A DNA stretch of 64,000 bases from Pictodentalium vernedei (Eukaryota; Mollusca; Scaphopoda; Dentaliida; Dentaliidae). Under the pieces are notes generated by a model. That model saw nothing but the letters and a program-made list of their open reading frames with translations, was not told the origin of the DNA and did not search any database. Position 1 is the first letter of the stretch. Each line of letters begins with the position of its first letter. Where the stretch lies: the NCBI GenBank assembly GCA_031216915.1, contig CM062289.1:388346674-388410673 (forward strand), given 5' to 3'. A program made the translations under genes and the position numbers. This document shows, piece after piece, positions 47,001-61,155 of this stretch.

Positions 47001-48350
47001 AAAAATGAGTGTCAAATTGGTAAAATTTCACAAATTTTCGACAATGCGCTTTTTTAAAAACAAGATTTTCAATGGGAAAAAAGGGTCTTTCTCTTTATTG
47101 AGGTGTTCTGGATTTTGGTTCGGAACATCTGCACTATCTATTCATTCCTTTTTGGGATATTTGTGTTCAAATTTTGACACTGGGTGATGATATTTCGTAC
47201 CAAAATAAGTTCCAACATCAGTCAGTTGTTACTATTTATAGTAACTCTGAATGAAATGACAATGTGACTCCGGTCTGAACAACTAAACATATCCCCACCA
47301 AAAAATCGTCTGCTCAGTCAGTACGCTGGTTTTCGTGTAACTTATCACAGCTGCTTTGTTTCTGTTGATTTTTATTAAACAAATAGCAATTTTTTCTATA
47401 CCCTCATGTACTCGAAAATTTACGTTATTATCTTCTCTGGAAACAGAATGATGGAGGTCTTACAATTTAAAGTTTTCTATTTATTTTTTGCCACAGAAGA
47501 ACGAATCGGGCTGTAGCTCAGTAAGTTCAGGCGTTCACTTTGCTGTATGAAAAGTTCGTGTTCAATGCGATGTGTGTTCAAAACCCACCTGTTCTTAGAT
47601 TTTTCTCATTATCCTAACACACACATTTTTCGCTTTGTTCTGGTTGCATCTTCGTCTATAGTGCATGTTTTCGCAAATTAGCTGAATACTCCACAATCAG
47701 TATATTTAAACCAAAATGTTGGAAAACAACCAATTGCCCAAAAAAGACAGACCATTACTCTGCAGACCATATTGTACAATTAGGGGCGCTATTATGTTGC
47801 AAAAATTGAGTCAAATAACGAGACGATAATCATAGTCTGATGATGCCTTTTGTCTGTTCAGCACCACTGACTGTGTGCCAGATTTAATGTTTCCTTGAAA
47901 TAAAAGATTGCGAATATTCTCAACTGCACTTAATAAATAGCCTTTTGTGGCAAACTAAAAGAGTATATGCACTGACACCGTCATATTGCCACTATAAGCA
48001 ATGTATTTCTTCTGTTATGTCAGTGGTGAGGGCCTTGATTTCAGCTGTCCATTTGGGAGCAATTTGCGGATTGTGCAAATGTGTACAGCCCGTTAATAGT
48101 ACACTTTCCTTCAACCAATGCTAGCCCTTCGTGTGGTGGTTTAGTAAGTTAGGAATTTAGGTAGTAGATAGATGACGCAGGACGGTTCTCTCCGTGCTAT
48201 CCGCCCTCATTCATCCGACACAATACAGGTCGGGGAAAGAGCCGTGATACCCCAATAATAAACAAATTCCACCCATCACTACAAACTTTAAATATCCTGT
48301 GTATTTTGAGCTAAAATATATTTCTGTCACAGAATGACTGGTAGTGTAAT
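44084..48350 (+). repeat. Macrosatellite unit U8 (block 2), 4267 bp
   Basis: A complete copy with C13, the shortest complete unit. The SINE-like insertion starts at 46513 and the tRNA-like element at 47508. Confidence 0.98.
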
Positions 48351-51300
48351 GGCTCTACTAACAGGTTAGAGAACTTTTGGAGCTAAACAGGGTTGGCGGA
48401 CCGGTGTCATGATTCCATGTGCTATACTGTCTGTCAGGTAGGAAAGCATACTTTCAAAGCGTGTGTATGGGATAGTTTGGTTTGGTTTGGTTTGGGTGGG
48501 GGGAGGGGGGTTGGCGTTTTATTTCAGGTTCACATTTTAGATCTCTGAATCGTCTTTTCATCTTGATTTGCCGTTCGCGGTTTTATCTGGAATATTTTCC
48601 GATATGATGTGTGGAGCAGTGAGTCACGATACGTTTGGAAAGCATTCACGTTACAACAATTAGTTTTTTACAGATGAAGTTTACATTCCTACGAGCATCC
48701 ACATGGAGCATTCTGGGTTCCCACCCCTTCCTCTGTTTATACCGGACCAGCATTAATTTTATGTATCCTATTGAAGGTGAATGAATATTTTAGAGGGGAA
48801 CCGTTTGATTTGAGTTTTTGGTTCAGATTCGACTTGTTTCAGCATTTGAAGGGCATTCGGTACCTCAGCACGCTTGGCGTGGTTTTGGTCGGCTGTCGTT
48901 TAAGACTGCTTGCTTCAAACAAGCGAATGGTAACGTTGGTTCCACATTATAGCCCTAAGAAAGTTATGTATAGTTTAAGAGGAGTCACTTTCCAAACTTC
49001 CCAGATTTATTAACTTGAAGAATTGTAAGCTGATTTGTGTGATTACTTGCTTTAAGAGTAGGTCATGTTCTGTGTTGGGCAGTATTAATTCTGTGTCAGT
49101 ATTAATTCATATGGGTCACAAAGAGAGATTGGGATTCTTTGGAAAAGTTCAAGCCTTTCATGTAAAAGTCGAAGGTCGAAACAATGGACTCTTCTATTCA
49201 AAGTTGTCAACTTGTATACGCCAGTGTTCTAATTAAGAATTCAACGTTTATGATAACGTCAGTGAGGTGTTCACTCACCACACAGTGATTGTTACAATGT
49301 CTTCTATAATTCAGAAGATAATATTTCAAAAGAATAAAATCATGAACAATGGGAAATTTTACGTGTGCGATTTATTGGTTTTGTCAACTAGAAAAAATTT
49401 TTTTTTCAATTTTTGCCTATGGGTTACCCTTATGGAATTTATCAAAAAACTTCAAAATTTATTTGACCCATTTTATGATGCAAAAAGGTTCTACATACAA
49501 AAATACCATTGTTTTCACTTTTTTTCTACTGAAATCGCCTGTTCTGACTGAATAAATCAACTTGAACTAAACAATGGGTATCACTGTAGGCTTAAATTCA
49601 GTTTTTCCGGCAATCACAGCCGCAGGTTCGCGCACAGTGTCACTTTTCTGTACATTATAAAATCAGGAATCGAGTTTCACTCGTTAGATATATGAAACAC
49701 GAGGCAAACTATTCAAACAGAATCCATCCATATTCTGTCTAAACAGACTGAATAAATAATCTTCAGTTCATGTTTTTTTTAGTGTTCTATCTATTCAAAA
49801 TATAGCTGTTACAGCCGACAGAAAGAAACTTGTCAATTCCAATCGTTTGTTTTTCAGTACTTCTAAAGGAAAGCAATTTCTGCGATTTGGAACACTGTAG
49901 TATTTTCGATAATACCTCCACAGCGTATTCTAACCAGAAAGACGGAGGAAAGTGTGTCTAAACACAAATGTTGCCTTTCAGAAGCTGATTTTGATTGTTC
50001 CCTTTTGAAAAGGGAAACGCCTTCCTTATCTACGACTGAGCAAACCTCGAATAGCAATGGCATTTAAATATCAGTCATTAGAGGCATATAAGAAGCTCAT
50101 TTCCAGTCACTTGAAGGTTTTTTTCCTCACGCTAGTCCGAGCTTGGCGAGGTTATTTTGGGGCCGAGAGATATTTCTACATACATAATGACGTGTATGAC
50201 GTGGAACGGAGTGTGAGGTGATAAGGCTTTGCTTTGGATACTCCCAAGTATAGTCCCATATTTGTTCAGTGCTATGGAACGAGCTTTCAATAATATTGTC
50301 CTGCTACCACACAAAGGTTATCAGTGGTCATTTAGAGTAAAGAGAGTACGTTTCGAACAAATCCAATTTTCAAAGAGTCATCAGGGGTGCAGATTTTGCG
50401 ATATGTGTGCTTATACCCAAAATCTCAGACTATCATGATTAATTCATTTCAGTGGAGGGCTCGGCAGAACTATGTTTGGTCCCGCCAAGCCTTTAACCCA
50501 TTCCCCCCCCCCCCCCCAACACACACACACATAGAGAAGCTATAGACTAGGGAGAGCATTTACGCAACAGCCGATGGATGTACATTTTATAAGAGTGCAC
50601 ATGAGTGTATTCTTGTAGGGGCCCTGGGAGCTACAGTAGTATTGTTAACTGGGGTGGCCACGTTATGCTTTACTGCTTTAATATGACACAGGACCCAAAG
50701 ACTTGTGTGTTTCTTCTCTGAAGTGGAAACGTGATTGCAAACAATAGGCTAAACTTCATTTTGTTATGTTTAATAGCAATGATTTAGGCATGAATTCCCC
50801 GCGGGAACCCCGGGAAGCGAAGCAGTGCCTGTTCACTGCGGTAAACAGGTTCTGTTTTACTGGCAAAATAGGACCCAGTCACCAATGCTTGGGATGTGCA
50901 AACACTCTATAAAGTGGGCGATATGGCTTATTAACGCTCACTCCTGGTCTTGAGTTGATACTCATGTTGTGGTCATGATTAGCCTTTGTGCAAGCATATG
51001 TGACCTTAAACACCAATACATAAATTTAGGCATGAATACTGGGTAGGTGTGACCAAAAATACCAGTAAACAATTATGTGGTGCTTAAATACTGAGTCTTT
51101 GGAACTTTGAGATTGCCTTTTCCTATTAGGTGTGCTCCCTACATAGGAGGGACCTCGCATTTTCAGAAAAGTCAATGTAATCGACGTATGGAGGATTCTG
51201 TACCACAGAAATCGGCGTAACGTGACTGAGAATAGATTGGATTGTTGGACAAGAATATGGACAGGGGTAAAAAATGAGTGTCAAATTGGTAAAATTTCAC

Positions 51301-52619
51301 AAATTTTCGACAATGCGCTTTTTTAAAAACAAGATTTTCAATGGGAAAAAAGGGTCTTTCTCTTTATTGAGGTGTTCTGGATTTTGGTTCGGAACATCTG
51401 CACTATCTATTCATTCCTTTTTGGGATATTTGTGTTCAAATTTTGACACTGGGTGATGATATTTCGTACCAAAATAAGTTCCAACATCAGTCAGTTGTTA
51501 CTATTTATAGTAACTCTGAATGAAATGACAATGTGACTCCGGTCTGAACAACTAAACATATCCCCACCAAAAAATCGTCTGCTCAGTCAGTACGCTGGTT
51601 TTCGTGTAACTTATCACAGCTGCTTTGTTTCTGTTGATTTTTATTAAACAAATAGCAATTTTTTCTATACCCTCATGTACTCGAAAATTTACGTTATTAT
51701 CTTCTCTGGAAACAGAATGATGGAGGTCTTACAATTTAAAGTTTTCTATTTATTTTTTGCCACAGAAGAACGAATCGGGCTGTAGCTCAGTAAGTTCAGG
51801 CGTTCACTTTGCTGTATGAAAAGTTCGTGTTCAATGCGATGTGTGTTCAAAACCCACCTGTTCTTAGATTTTTCTCATTATCCTAACACACACATTTTTC
51901 GCTTTGTTCTGGTTGCATCTTCGTCTATAGTGCATGTTTTCGCAAATTAGCTGAATACTCCACAATCAGTATATTTAAACCAAAATGTTGGAAAACAACC
52001 AATTGCCCAAAAAAGACAGACCATTACTCTGCAGACCATATTGTACAATTAGGGGCGCTATTATGTTGCAAAAATTGAGTCAAATAACGAGACGATAATC
52101 ATAGTCTGATGATGCCTTTTGTCTGTTCAGCACCACTGACTGTGTGCCAGATTTAATGTTTCCTTGAAATAAAAGATTGCGAATATTCTCAACTGCACTT
52201 AATAAATAGCCTTTTGTGGCAAACTAAAAGAGTATATGCACTGACACCGTCATATTGCCACTATAAGCAATGTATTTCTTCTGTTATGTCAGTGGTGAGG
52301 GCCTTGATTTCAGCTGTCCATTTGGGAGCAATTTGCGGATTGTGCAAATGTGTACAGCCCGTTAATAGTACACTTTCCTTCAACCAATGCTAGCCCTTCG
52401 TGTGGTGGTTTAGTAAGTTAGGAATTTAGGTAGTAGATAGATGACGCAGGACGGTTCTCTCCGTGCTATCCGCCCTCATTCATCCGACACAATACAGGTC
52501 GGGGAAAGAGCCGTGATACCCCAATAATAAACAAATTCCACCCATCACTACAAACTTTAAATATCCTGTGTATTTTGAGCTAAAATATATTTCTGTCACA
52601 GAATGACTGGTAGTGTAAT
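48351..52619 (+). repeat. Macrosatellite unit U9 (block 2), 4269 bp
   Basis: A complete copy with C15. It has one private base, A at 49111 (CATATGGGTC for CATGTGGGTC). The SINE-like insertion starts at 50782 and the tRNA-like element at 51777. Confidence 0.98.
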
Positions 52620-55600
52620 GGCTCTACTAACAGGTTAGAGAACTTTTGGAGCTAAACAGGGTTGGCGGACCGGTGTCATGATTCCATGTGCTATACTGTC
52701 TGTCAGGTAGGAAAGCATACTTTCAAAGCGTGTGTATGGGATAGTTTGGTTTGGTTTGGTTTGGGTGGGGGGAGGGGGGTTGGCGTTTTATTTCAGGTTC
52801 ACATTTTAGATCTCTGAATCGTCTTTTCATCTTGATTTGCCGTTCGCGGTTTTATCTGGAATATTTTCCGATATGATGTGTGGAGCAGTGAGTCACGATA
52901 CGTTTGGAAAGCATTCACGTTACAACAATTAGTTTTTTACAGATGAAGTTTACATTCCTACGAGCATCCACATGGAGCATTCTGGGTTCCCACCCCTTCC
53001 TCTGTTTATACCGGACCAGCATTAATTTTATGTATCCTATTGAAGGTGAATGAATATTTTAGAGGGGAACCGTTTGATTTGAGTTTTTGGTTCAGATTCG
53101 ACTTGTTTCAGCATTTGAAGGGCATTCGGTACCTCAGCACGCTTGGCGTGGTTTTGGTCGGCTGTCGTTTAAGACTGCTTGCTTCAAACAAGCGAATGGT
53201 AACGTTGGTTCCACATTATAGCCCTAAGAAAGTTATGTATAGTTTAAGAGGAGTCACTTTCCAAACTTCCCAGATTTATTAACTTGAAGAATTGTAAGCT
53301 GATTTGTGTGATTACTTGCTTTAAGAGTAGGTCATGTTCTGTGTTGGGCAGTATTAATTCTGTGTCAGTATTAATTCATGTGGGTCACAAAGAGAGATTG
53401 GGATTCTTTGGAAAAGTTCAAGCCTTTCATGTAAAAGTCGAAGGTCGAAACAATGGACTCTTCTATTCAAAGTTGTCAACTTGTATACGCCAGTGTTCTA
53501 ATTAAGAATTCAACGTTTATGATAACGTCAGTGAGGTGTTCACTCACCACACAGTGATTGTTACAATGTCTTCTATAATTCAGAAGATAATATTTCAAAA
53601 GAATAAAATCATGAACAATGGGAAATTTTACGTGTGCGATTTATTGGTTTTGTCAACTAGAAAAAATTTTTTTTTCAATTTTTGCCTATGGGTTACCCTT
53701 ATGGAATTTATCAAAAAACTTCAAAATTTATTTGACCCATTTTATGATGCAAAAAGGTTCTACATACAAAAATACCATTGTTTTCACTTTTTTTCTACTG
53801 AAATCGCCTGTTCTGACTGAATAAATCAACTTGAACTAAACAATGGGTATCACTGTAGGCTTAAATTCAGTTTTTCCGGCAATCACAGCCGCAGGTTCGC
53901 GCACAGTGTCACTTTTCTGTACATTATAAAATCAGGAATCGAGTTTCACTCGTTAGATATATGAAACACGAGGCAAACTATTCAAACAGAATCCATCCAT
54001 ATTCTGTCTAAACAGACTGAATAAATAATCTTCAGTTCATGTTTTTTTTAGTGTTCTATCTATTCAAAATATAGCTGTTACAGCCGACAGAAAGAAACTT
54101 GTCAATTCCAATCGTTTGTTTTTCAGTACTTCTAAAGGAAAGCAATTTCTGCGATTTGGAACACTGTAGTATTTTCGATAATACCTCCACAGCGTATTCT
54201 AACCAGAAAGACGGAGGAAAGTGTGTCTAAACACAAATGTTGCCTTTCAGAAGCTGATTTTGATTGTTCCCTTTTGAAAAGGGAAACGCCTTCCTTATCT
54301 ACGACTGAGCAAACCTCGAATAGCAATGGCATTTAAATATCAGTCATTAGAGGCATATAAGAAGCTCATTTCCAGTCACTTGAAGGTTTTTTTCCTCACG
54401 CTAGTCCGAGCTTGGCGAGGTTATTTTGGGGCCGAGAGATATTTCTACATACATAATGACGTGTATGACGTGGAACGGAGTGTGAGGTGATAAGGCTTTG
54501 CTTTGGATACTCCCAAGTATAGTCCCATATTTGTTCAGTGCTATGGAACGAGCTTTCAATAATATTGTCCTGCTACCACACAAAGGTTATCAGTGGTCAT
54601 TTAGAGTAAAGAGAGTACGTTTCGAACAAATCCAATTTTCAAAGAGTCATCAGGGGTGCAGATTTTGCGATATGTGTGCTTATACCCAAAATCTCAGACT
54701 ATCATGATTAATTCATTTCAGTGGAGGGCTCGGCAGAACTATGTTTGGTCCCGCCAAGCCTTTAACCCATTCCCCCCCCCCCCCCAACACACACACACAT
54801 AGAGAAGCTATAGACTAGGGAGAGCATTTACGCAACAGCCGATGGATGTACATTTTATAAGAGTGCACATGAGTGTATTCTTGTAGGGGCCCTGGGAGCT
54901 ACAGTAGTATTGTTAACTGGGGTGGCCACGTTATGCTTTACTGCTTTAATATGACACAGGACCCAAAGACTTGTGTGTTTCTTCTCTGAAGTGGAAACGT
55001 GATTGCAAACAATAGGCTAAACTTCATTTTGTTATGTTTAATAGCAATGATTTAGGCATGAATTCCCCGCGGGAACCCCGGGAAGCGAAGCAGTGCCTGT
55101 TCACTGCGGTAAACAGGTTCTGTTTTACTGGCAAAATAGGACCCAGTCACCAATGCTTGGGATGTGCAAACACTCTATAAAGTGGGCGATATGGCTTATT
55201 AACGCTCACTCCTGGTCTTGAGTTGATACTCATGTTGTGGTCATGATTAGCCTTTGTGCAAGCATATGTGACCTTAAACACCAATACATAAATTTAGGCA
55301 TGAATACTGGGTAGGTGTGACCAAAAATACCAGTAAACAATTATGTGGTGCTTAAATACTGAGTCTTTGGAACTTTGAGATTGCCTTTTCCTATTAGGTG
55401 TGCTCCCTACATAGGAGGGACCTCGCATTTTCAGAAAAGTCAATGTAATCGACGTATGGAGGATTCTGTACCACAGAAATCGGCGTAACGTGACTGAGAA
55501 TAGATTGGATTGTTGGACAAGAATATGGACAGGGGTAAAAAATGAGTGTCAAATTGGTAAAATTTCACAAATTTTCGACAATGCGCTTTTTTAAAAACAA

Positions 55601-56887
55601 GATTTTCAATGGGAAAAAAGGGTCTTTCTCTTTATTGAGGTGTTCTGGATTTTGGTTCGGAACATCTGCACTATCTATTCATTCCTTTTTGGGATATTTG
55701 TGTTCAAATTTTGACACTGGGTGATGATATTTCGTACCAAAATAAGTTCCAACATCAGTCAGTTGTTACTATTTATAGTAACTCTGAATGAAATGACAAT
55801 GTGACTCCGGTCTGAACAACTAAACATATCCCCACCAAAAAATCGTCTGCTCAGTCAGTACGCTGGTTTTCGTGTAACTTATCACAGCTGCTTTGTTTCT
55901 GTTGATTTTTATTAAACAAATAGCAATTTTTTCTATACCCTCATGTACTCGAAAATTTACGTTATTATCTTCTCTGGAAACAGAATGATGGAGGTCTTAC
56001 AATTTAAAGTTTTCTATTTATTTTTTGCCACAGAAGAACGAATCGGGCTGTAGCTCAGTAAGTTCAGGCGTTCACTTTGCTGTATGAAAAGTTCGTGTTC
56101 AATGCGATGTGTGTTCAAAACCCACCTGTTCTTAGATTTTTCTCATTATCCTAACACACACATTTTTCGCTTTGTTCTGGTTGCATCTTCGTCTATAGTG
56201 CATGTTTTCGCAAATTAGCTGAATACTCCACAATCAGTATATTTAAACCAAAATGTTGGAAAACAACCAATTGCCCAAAAAAGACAGACCATTACTCTGC
56301 AGACCATATTGTACAATTAGGGGCGCTATTATGTTGCAAAAATTGAGTCAAATAACGAGACGATAATCATAGTCTGATGATGCCTTTTGTCTGTTCAGCA
56401 CCACTGACTGTGTGCCAGATTTAATGTTTCCTTGAAATAAAAGATTGCGAATATTCTCAACTGCACTTAATAAATAGCCTTTTGTGGCAAACTAAAAGAG
56501 TATATGCACTGACACCGTCATATTGCCACTATAAGCAATGTATTTCTTCTGTTATGTCAGTGGTGAGGGCCTTGATTTCAGCTGTCCATTTGGGAGCAAT
56601 TTGCGGATTGTGCAAATGTGTACAGCCCGTTAATAGTACACTTTCCTTCAACCAATGCTAGCCCTTCGTGTGGTGGTTTAGTAAGTTAGGAATTTAGGTA
56701 GTAGATAGATGACGCAGGACGGTTCTCTCCGTGCTATCCGCCCTCATTCATCCGACACAATACAGGTCGGGGAAAGAGCCGTGATACCCCAATAATAAAC
56801 AAATTCCACCCATCACTACAAACTTTAAATATCCTGTGTATTTTGAGCTAAAATATATTTCTGTCACAGAATGACTGGTAGTGTAAT
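52620..56887 (+). repeat. Macrosatellite unit U10 (block 2), 4268 bp
   Basis: A complete copy with C14. The SINE-like insertion starts at 55050 and the tRNA-like element at 56045. No private variant was noticed. Confidence 0.98.
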
Positions 56888-59800
56888 GGCTCTACTAACA
56901 GGTTAGAGAACTTTTGGAGCTAAACAGGGTTGGCGGACCGGTGTCATGATTCCATGTGCTATACTGTCTGTCAGGTAGGAAAGCATACTTTCAAAGCGTG
57001 TGTATGGGATAGTTTGGTTTGGTTTGGTTTGGGTGGGGGGAGGGGGGTTGGCGTTTTATTTCAGGTTCACATTTTAGATCTCTGAATCGTCTTTTCATCT
57101 TGATTTGCCGTTCGCGGTTTTATCTGGAATATTTTCCGATATGATGTGTGGAGCAGTGAGTCACGATACGTTTGGAAAGCATTCACGTTACAACAATTAG
57201 TTTTTTACAGATGAAGTTTACATTCCTACGAGCATCCACATGGAGCATTCTGGGTTCCCACCCCTTCCTCTGTTTATACCGGACCAGCATTAATTTTATG
57301 TATCCTATTGAAGGTGAATGAATATTTTAGAGGGGAACCGTTTGATTTGAGTTTTTGGTTCAGATTCGACTTGTTTCAGCATTTGAAGGGCATTCGGTAC
57401 CTCAGCACGCTTGGCGTGGTTTTGGTCGGCTGTCGTTTAAGACTGCTTGCTTCAAACAAGCGAATGGTAACGTTGGTTCCACATTATAGCCCTAAGAAAG
57501 TTATGTATAGTTTAAGAGGAGTCACTTTCCAAACTTCCCAGATTTATTAACTTGAAGAATTGTAAGCTGATTTGTGTGATTACTTGCTTTAAGAGTAGGT
57601 CATGTTCTGTGTTGGGCAGTATTAATTCTGTGTCAGTATTAATTCATGTGGGTCACAAAGAGAGATTGGGATTCTTTGGAAAAGTTCAAGCCTTTCATGT
57701 AAAAGTCGAAGGTCGAAACAATGGACTCTTCTATTCAAAGTTGTCAACTTGTATACGCCAGTGTTCTAATTAAGAATTCAACGTTTATGATAACGTCAGT
57801 GAGGTGTTCACTCACCACACAGTGATTGTTACAATGTCTTCTATAATTCAGAAGATAATATTTCAAAAGAATAAAATCATGAACAATGGGAAATTTTACG
57901 TGTGCGATTTATTGGTTTTGTCAACTAGAAAAAATTTTTTTTTCAATTTTTGCCTATGGGTTACCCTTATGGAATTTATCAAAAAACTTCAAAATTTATT
58001 TGACCCATTTTATGATGCAAAAAGGTTCTACATACAAAAATACCATTGTTTTCACTTTTTTTCTACTGAAATCGCCTGTTCTGACTGAATAAATCAACTT
58101 GAACTAAACAATGGGTATCACTGTAGGCTTAAATTCAGTTTTTCCCGCAATCACAGCCGCAGGTTCGCGCACAGTGTCACTTTTCTGTACATTATAAAAT
58201 CAGGAATCGAGTTTCACTCGTTAGATATATGAAACACGAGGCAAACTATTCAAACAGAATCCATCCATATTCTGTCTAAACAGACTGAATAAATAATCTT
58301 CAGTTCATGTTTTTTTTAGTGTTCTATCTATTCAAAATATAGCTGTTACAGCCGACAGAAAGAAACTTGTCAATTCCAATCGTTTGTTTTTCAGTACTTC
58401 TAAAGGAAAGCAATTTCTGCGATTTGGAACACTGTAGTATTTTCGATAATACCTCCACAGCGTATTCTAACCAGAAAGACGGAGGAAAGTGTGTCTAAAC
58501 ACAAATGTTGCCTTTCAGAAGCTGATTTTGATTGTTCCCTTTTGAAAAGGGAAACGCCTTCCTTATCTACGACTGAGCAAACCTCGAATAGCAATGGCAT
58601 TTAAATATCAGTCATTAGAGGCATATAAGAAGCTCATTTCCAGTCACTTGAAGGTTTTTTTCCTCACGCTAGTCCGAGCTTGGCGAGGTTATTTTGGGGC
58701 CGAGAGATATTTCTACATACATAATGACGTGTATGACGTGGAACGGAGTGTGAGGTGATAAGGCTTTGCTTTGGATACTCCCAAGTATAGTCCCATATTT
58801 GTTCAGTGCTATGGAACGAGCTTTCAATAATATTGTCCTGCTACCACACAAAGGTTATCAGTGGTCATTTAGAGTAAAGAGAGTACGTTTCGAACAAATC
58901 CAATTTTCAAAGAGTCATCAGGGGTGCAGATTTTGCGATATGTGTGCTTATACCCAAAATCTCAGACTATCATGATTAATTCATTTCAGTGGAGGGCTCG
59001 GCAGAACTATGTTTGGTCCCGCCAAGCCTTTAACCCATTCCCCCCCCCCCCCCAACACACACACACATAGAGAAGCTATAGACTAGGGAGAGCATTTACG
59101 CAACAGCCGATGGATGTACATTTTATAAGAGTGCACATGAGTGTATTCTTGTAGGGGCCCTGGGAGCTACAGTAGTATTGTTAACTGGGGTGGCCACGTT
59201 ATGCTTTACTGCTTTAATATGACACAGGACCCAAAGACTTGTGTGTTTCTTCTCTGAAGTGGAAACGTGATTGCAAACAATAGGCTAAACTTCATTTTGT
59301 TATGTTTAATAGCAATGATTTAGGCATGAATTCCCCGCGGGAACCCCGGGAAGCGAAGCAGTGCCTGTTCACTGCGGTAAACAGGTTCTGTTTTACTGGC
59401 AAAATAGGACCCAGTCACCAATGCTTGGGATGTGCAAACACTCTATAAAGTGGGCGATATGGCTTATTAACGCTCACTCCTGGTCTTGAGTTGATACTCA
59501 TGTTGTGGTCATGATTAGCCTTTGTGCAAGCATATGTGACCTTAAACACCAATACATAAATTTAGGCATGAATACTGGGTAGGTGTGACCAAAAATACCA
59601 GTAAACAATTATGTGGTGCTTAAATACTGAGTCTTTGGAACTTTGAGATTGCCTTTTCCTATTAGGTGTGCTCCCTACATAGGAGGGACCTCGCATTTTC
59701 AGAAAAGTCAATGTAATCGACGTATGGAGGATTCTGTACCACAGAAATCGGCGTAACGTGACTGAGAATAGATTGGATTGTTGGACAAGAATATGGACAG

Positions 59801-61155
59801 GGGTAAAAAATGAGTGTCAAATTGGTAAAATTTCACAAATTTTCGACAATGCGCTTTTTTAAAAACAAGATTTTCAATGGGAAAAAAGGGTCTTTCTCTT
59901 TATTGAGGTGTTCTGGATTTTGGTTCGGAACATCTGCACTATCTATTCATTCCTTTTTGGGATATTTGTGTTCAAATTTTGACACTGGGTGATGATATTT
60001 CGTACCAAAATAAGTTCCAACATCAGTCAGTTGTTACTATTTATAGTAACTCTGAATGAAATGACAATGTGACTCCGGTCTGAACAACTAAACATATCCC
60101 CACCAAAAAATCGTCTGCTCAGTCAGTACGCTGGTTTTCGTGTAACTTATCACAGCTGCTTTGTTTCTGTTGATTTTTATTAAACAAATAGCAATTTTTT
60201 CTATACCCTCATGTACTCGAAAATTTACGTTATTATCTTCTCTGGAAACAGAATGATGGAGGTCTTACAATTTAAAGTTTTCTATTTATTTTTTGCCACA
60301 GAAGAACGAATCGGGCTGTAGCTCAGTAAGTTCAGGCGTTCACTTTGCTGTATGAAAAGTTCGTGTTCAATGCGATGTGTGTTCAAAACCCACCTGTTCT
60401 TAGATTTTTCTCATTATCCTAACACACACATTTTTCGCTTTGTTCTGGTTGCATCTTCGTCTATAGTGCATGTTTTCGCAAATTAGCTGAATACTCCACA
60501 ATCAGTATATTTAAACCAAAATGTTGGAAAACAACCAATTGCCCAAAAAAGACAGACCATTACTCTGCAGACCATATTGTACAATTAGGGGCGCTATTAT
60601 GTTGCAAAAATTGAGTCAAATAACGAGACGATAATCATAGTCTGATGATGCCTTTTGTCTGTTCAGCACCACTGACTGTGTGCCAGATTTAATGTTTCCT
60701 TGAAATAAAAGATTGCGAATATTCTCAACTGCACTTAATAAATAGCCTTTTGTGGCAAACTAAAAGAGTATATGCACTGACACCGTCATATTGCCACTAT
60801 AAGCAATGTATTTCTTCTGTTATGTCAGTGGTGAGGGCCTTGATTTCAGCTGTCCATTTGGGAGCAATTTGCGGATTGTGCAAATGTGTACAGCCCGTTA
60901 ATAGTACACTTTCCTTCAACCAATGCTAGCCCTTCGTGTGGTGGTTTAGTAAGTTAGGAATTTAGGTAGTAGATAGATGACGCAGGACGGTTCTCTCCGT
61001 GCTATCCGCCCTCATTCATCCGACACAATACAGGTCGGGGAAAGAGCCGTGATACCCCAATAATAAACAAATTCCACCCATCACTACAAACTTTAAATAT
61101 CCTGTGTATTTTGAGCTAAAATATATTTCTGTCACAGAATGACTGGTAGTGTAAT
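56888..61155 (+). repeat. Macrosatellite unit U11 (block 2), 4268 bp
   Basis: A complete copy with C14. It carries C at 58146 (TTTCCCGCAATC for TTTCCGGCAATC), a variant shared only with U12. The SINE-like insertion starts at 59318 and the tRNA-like element at 60313. Confidence 0.98.
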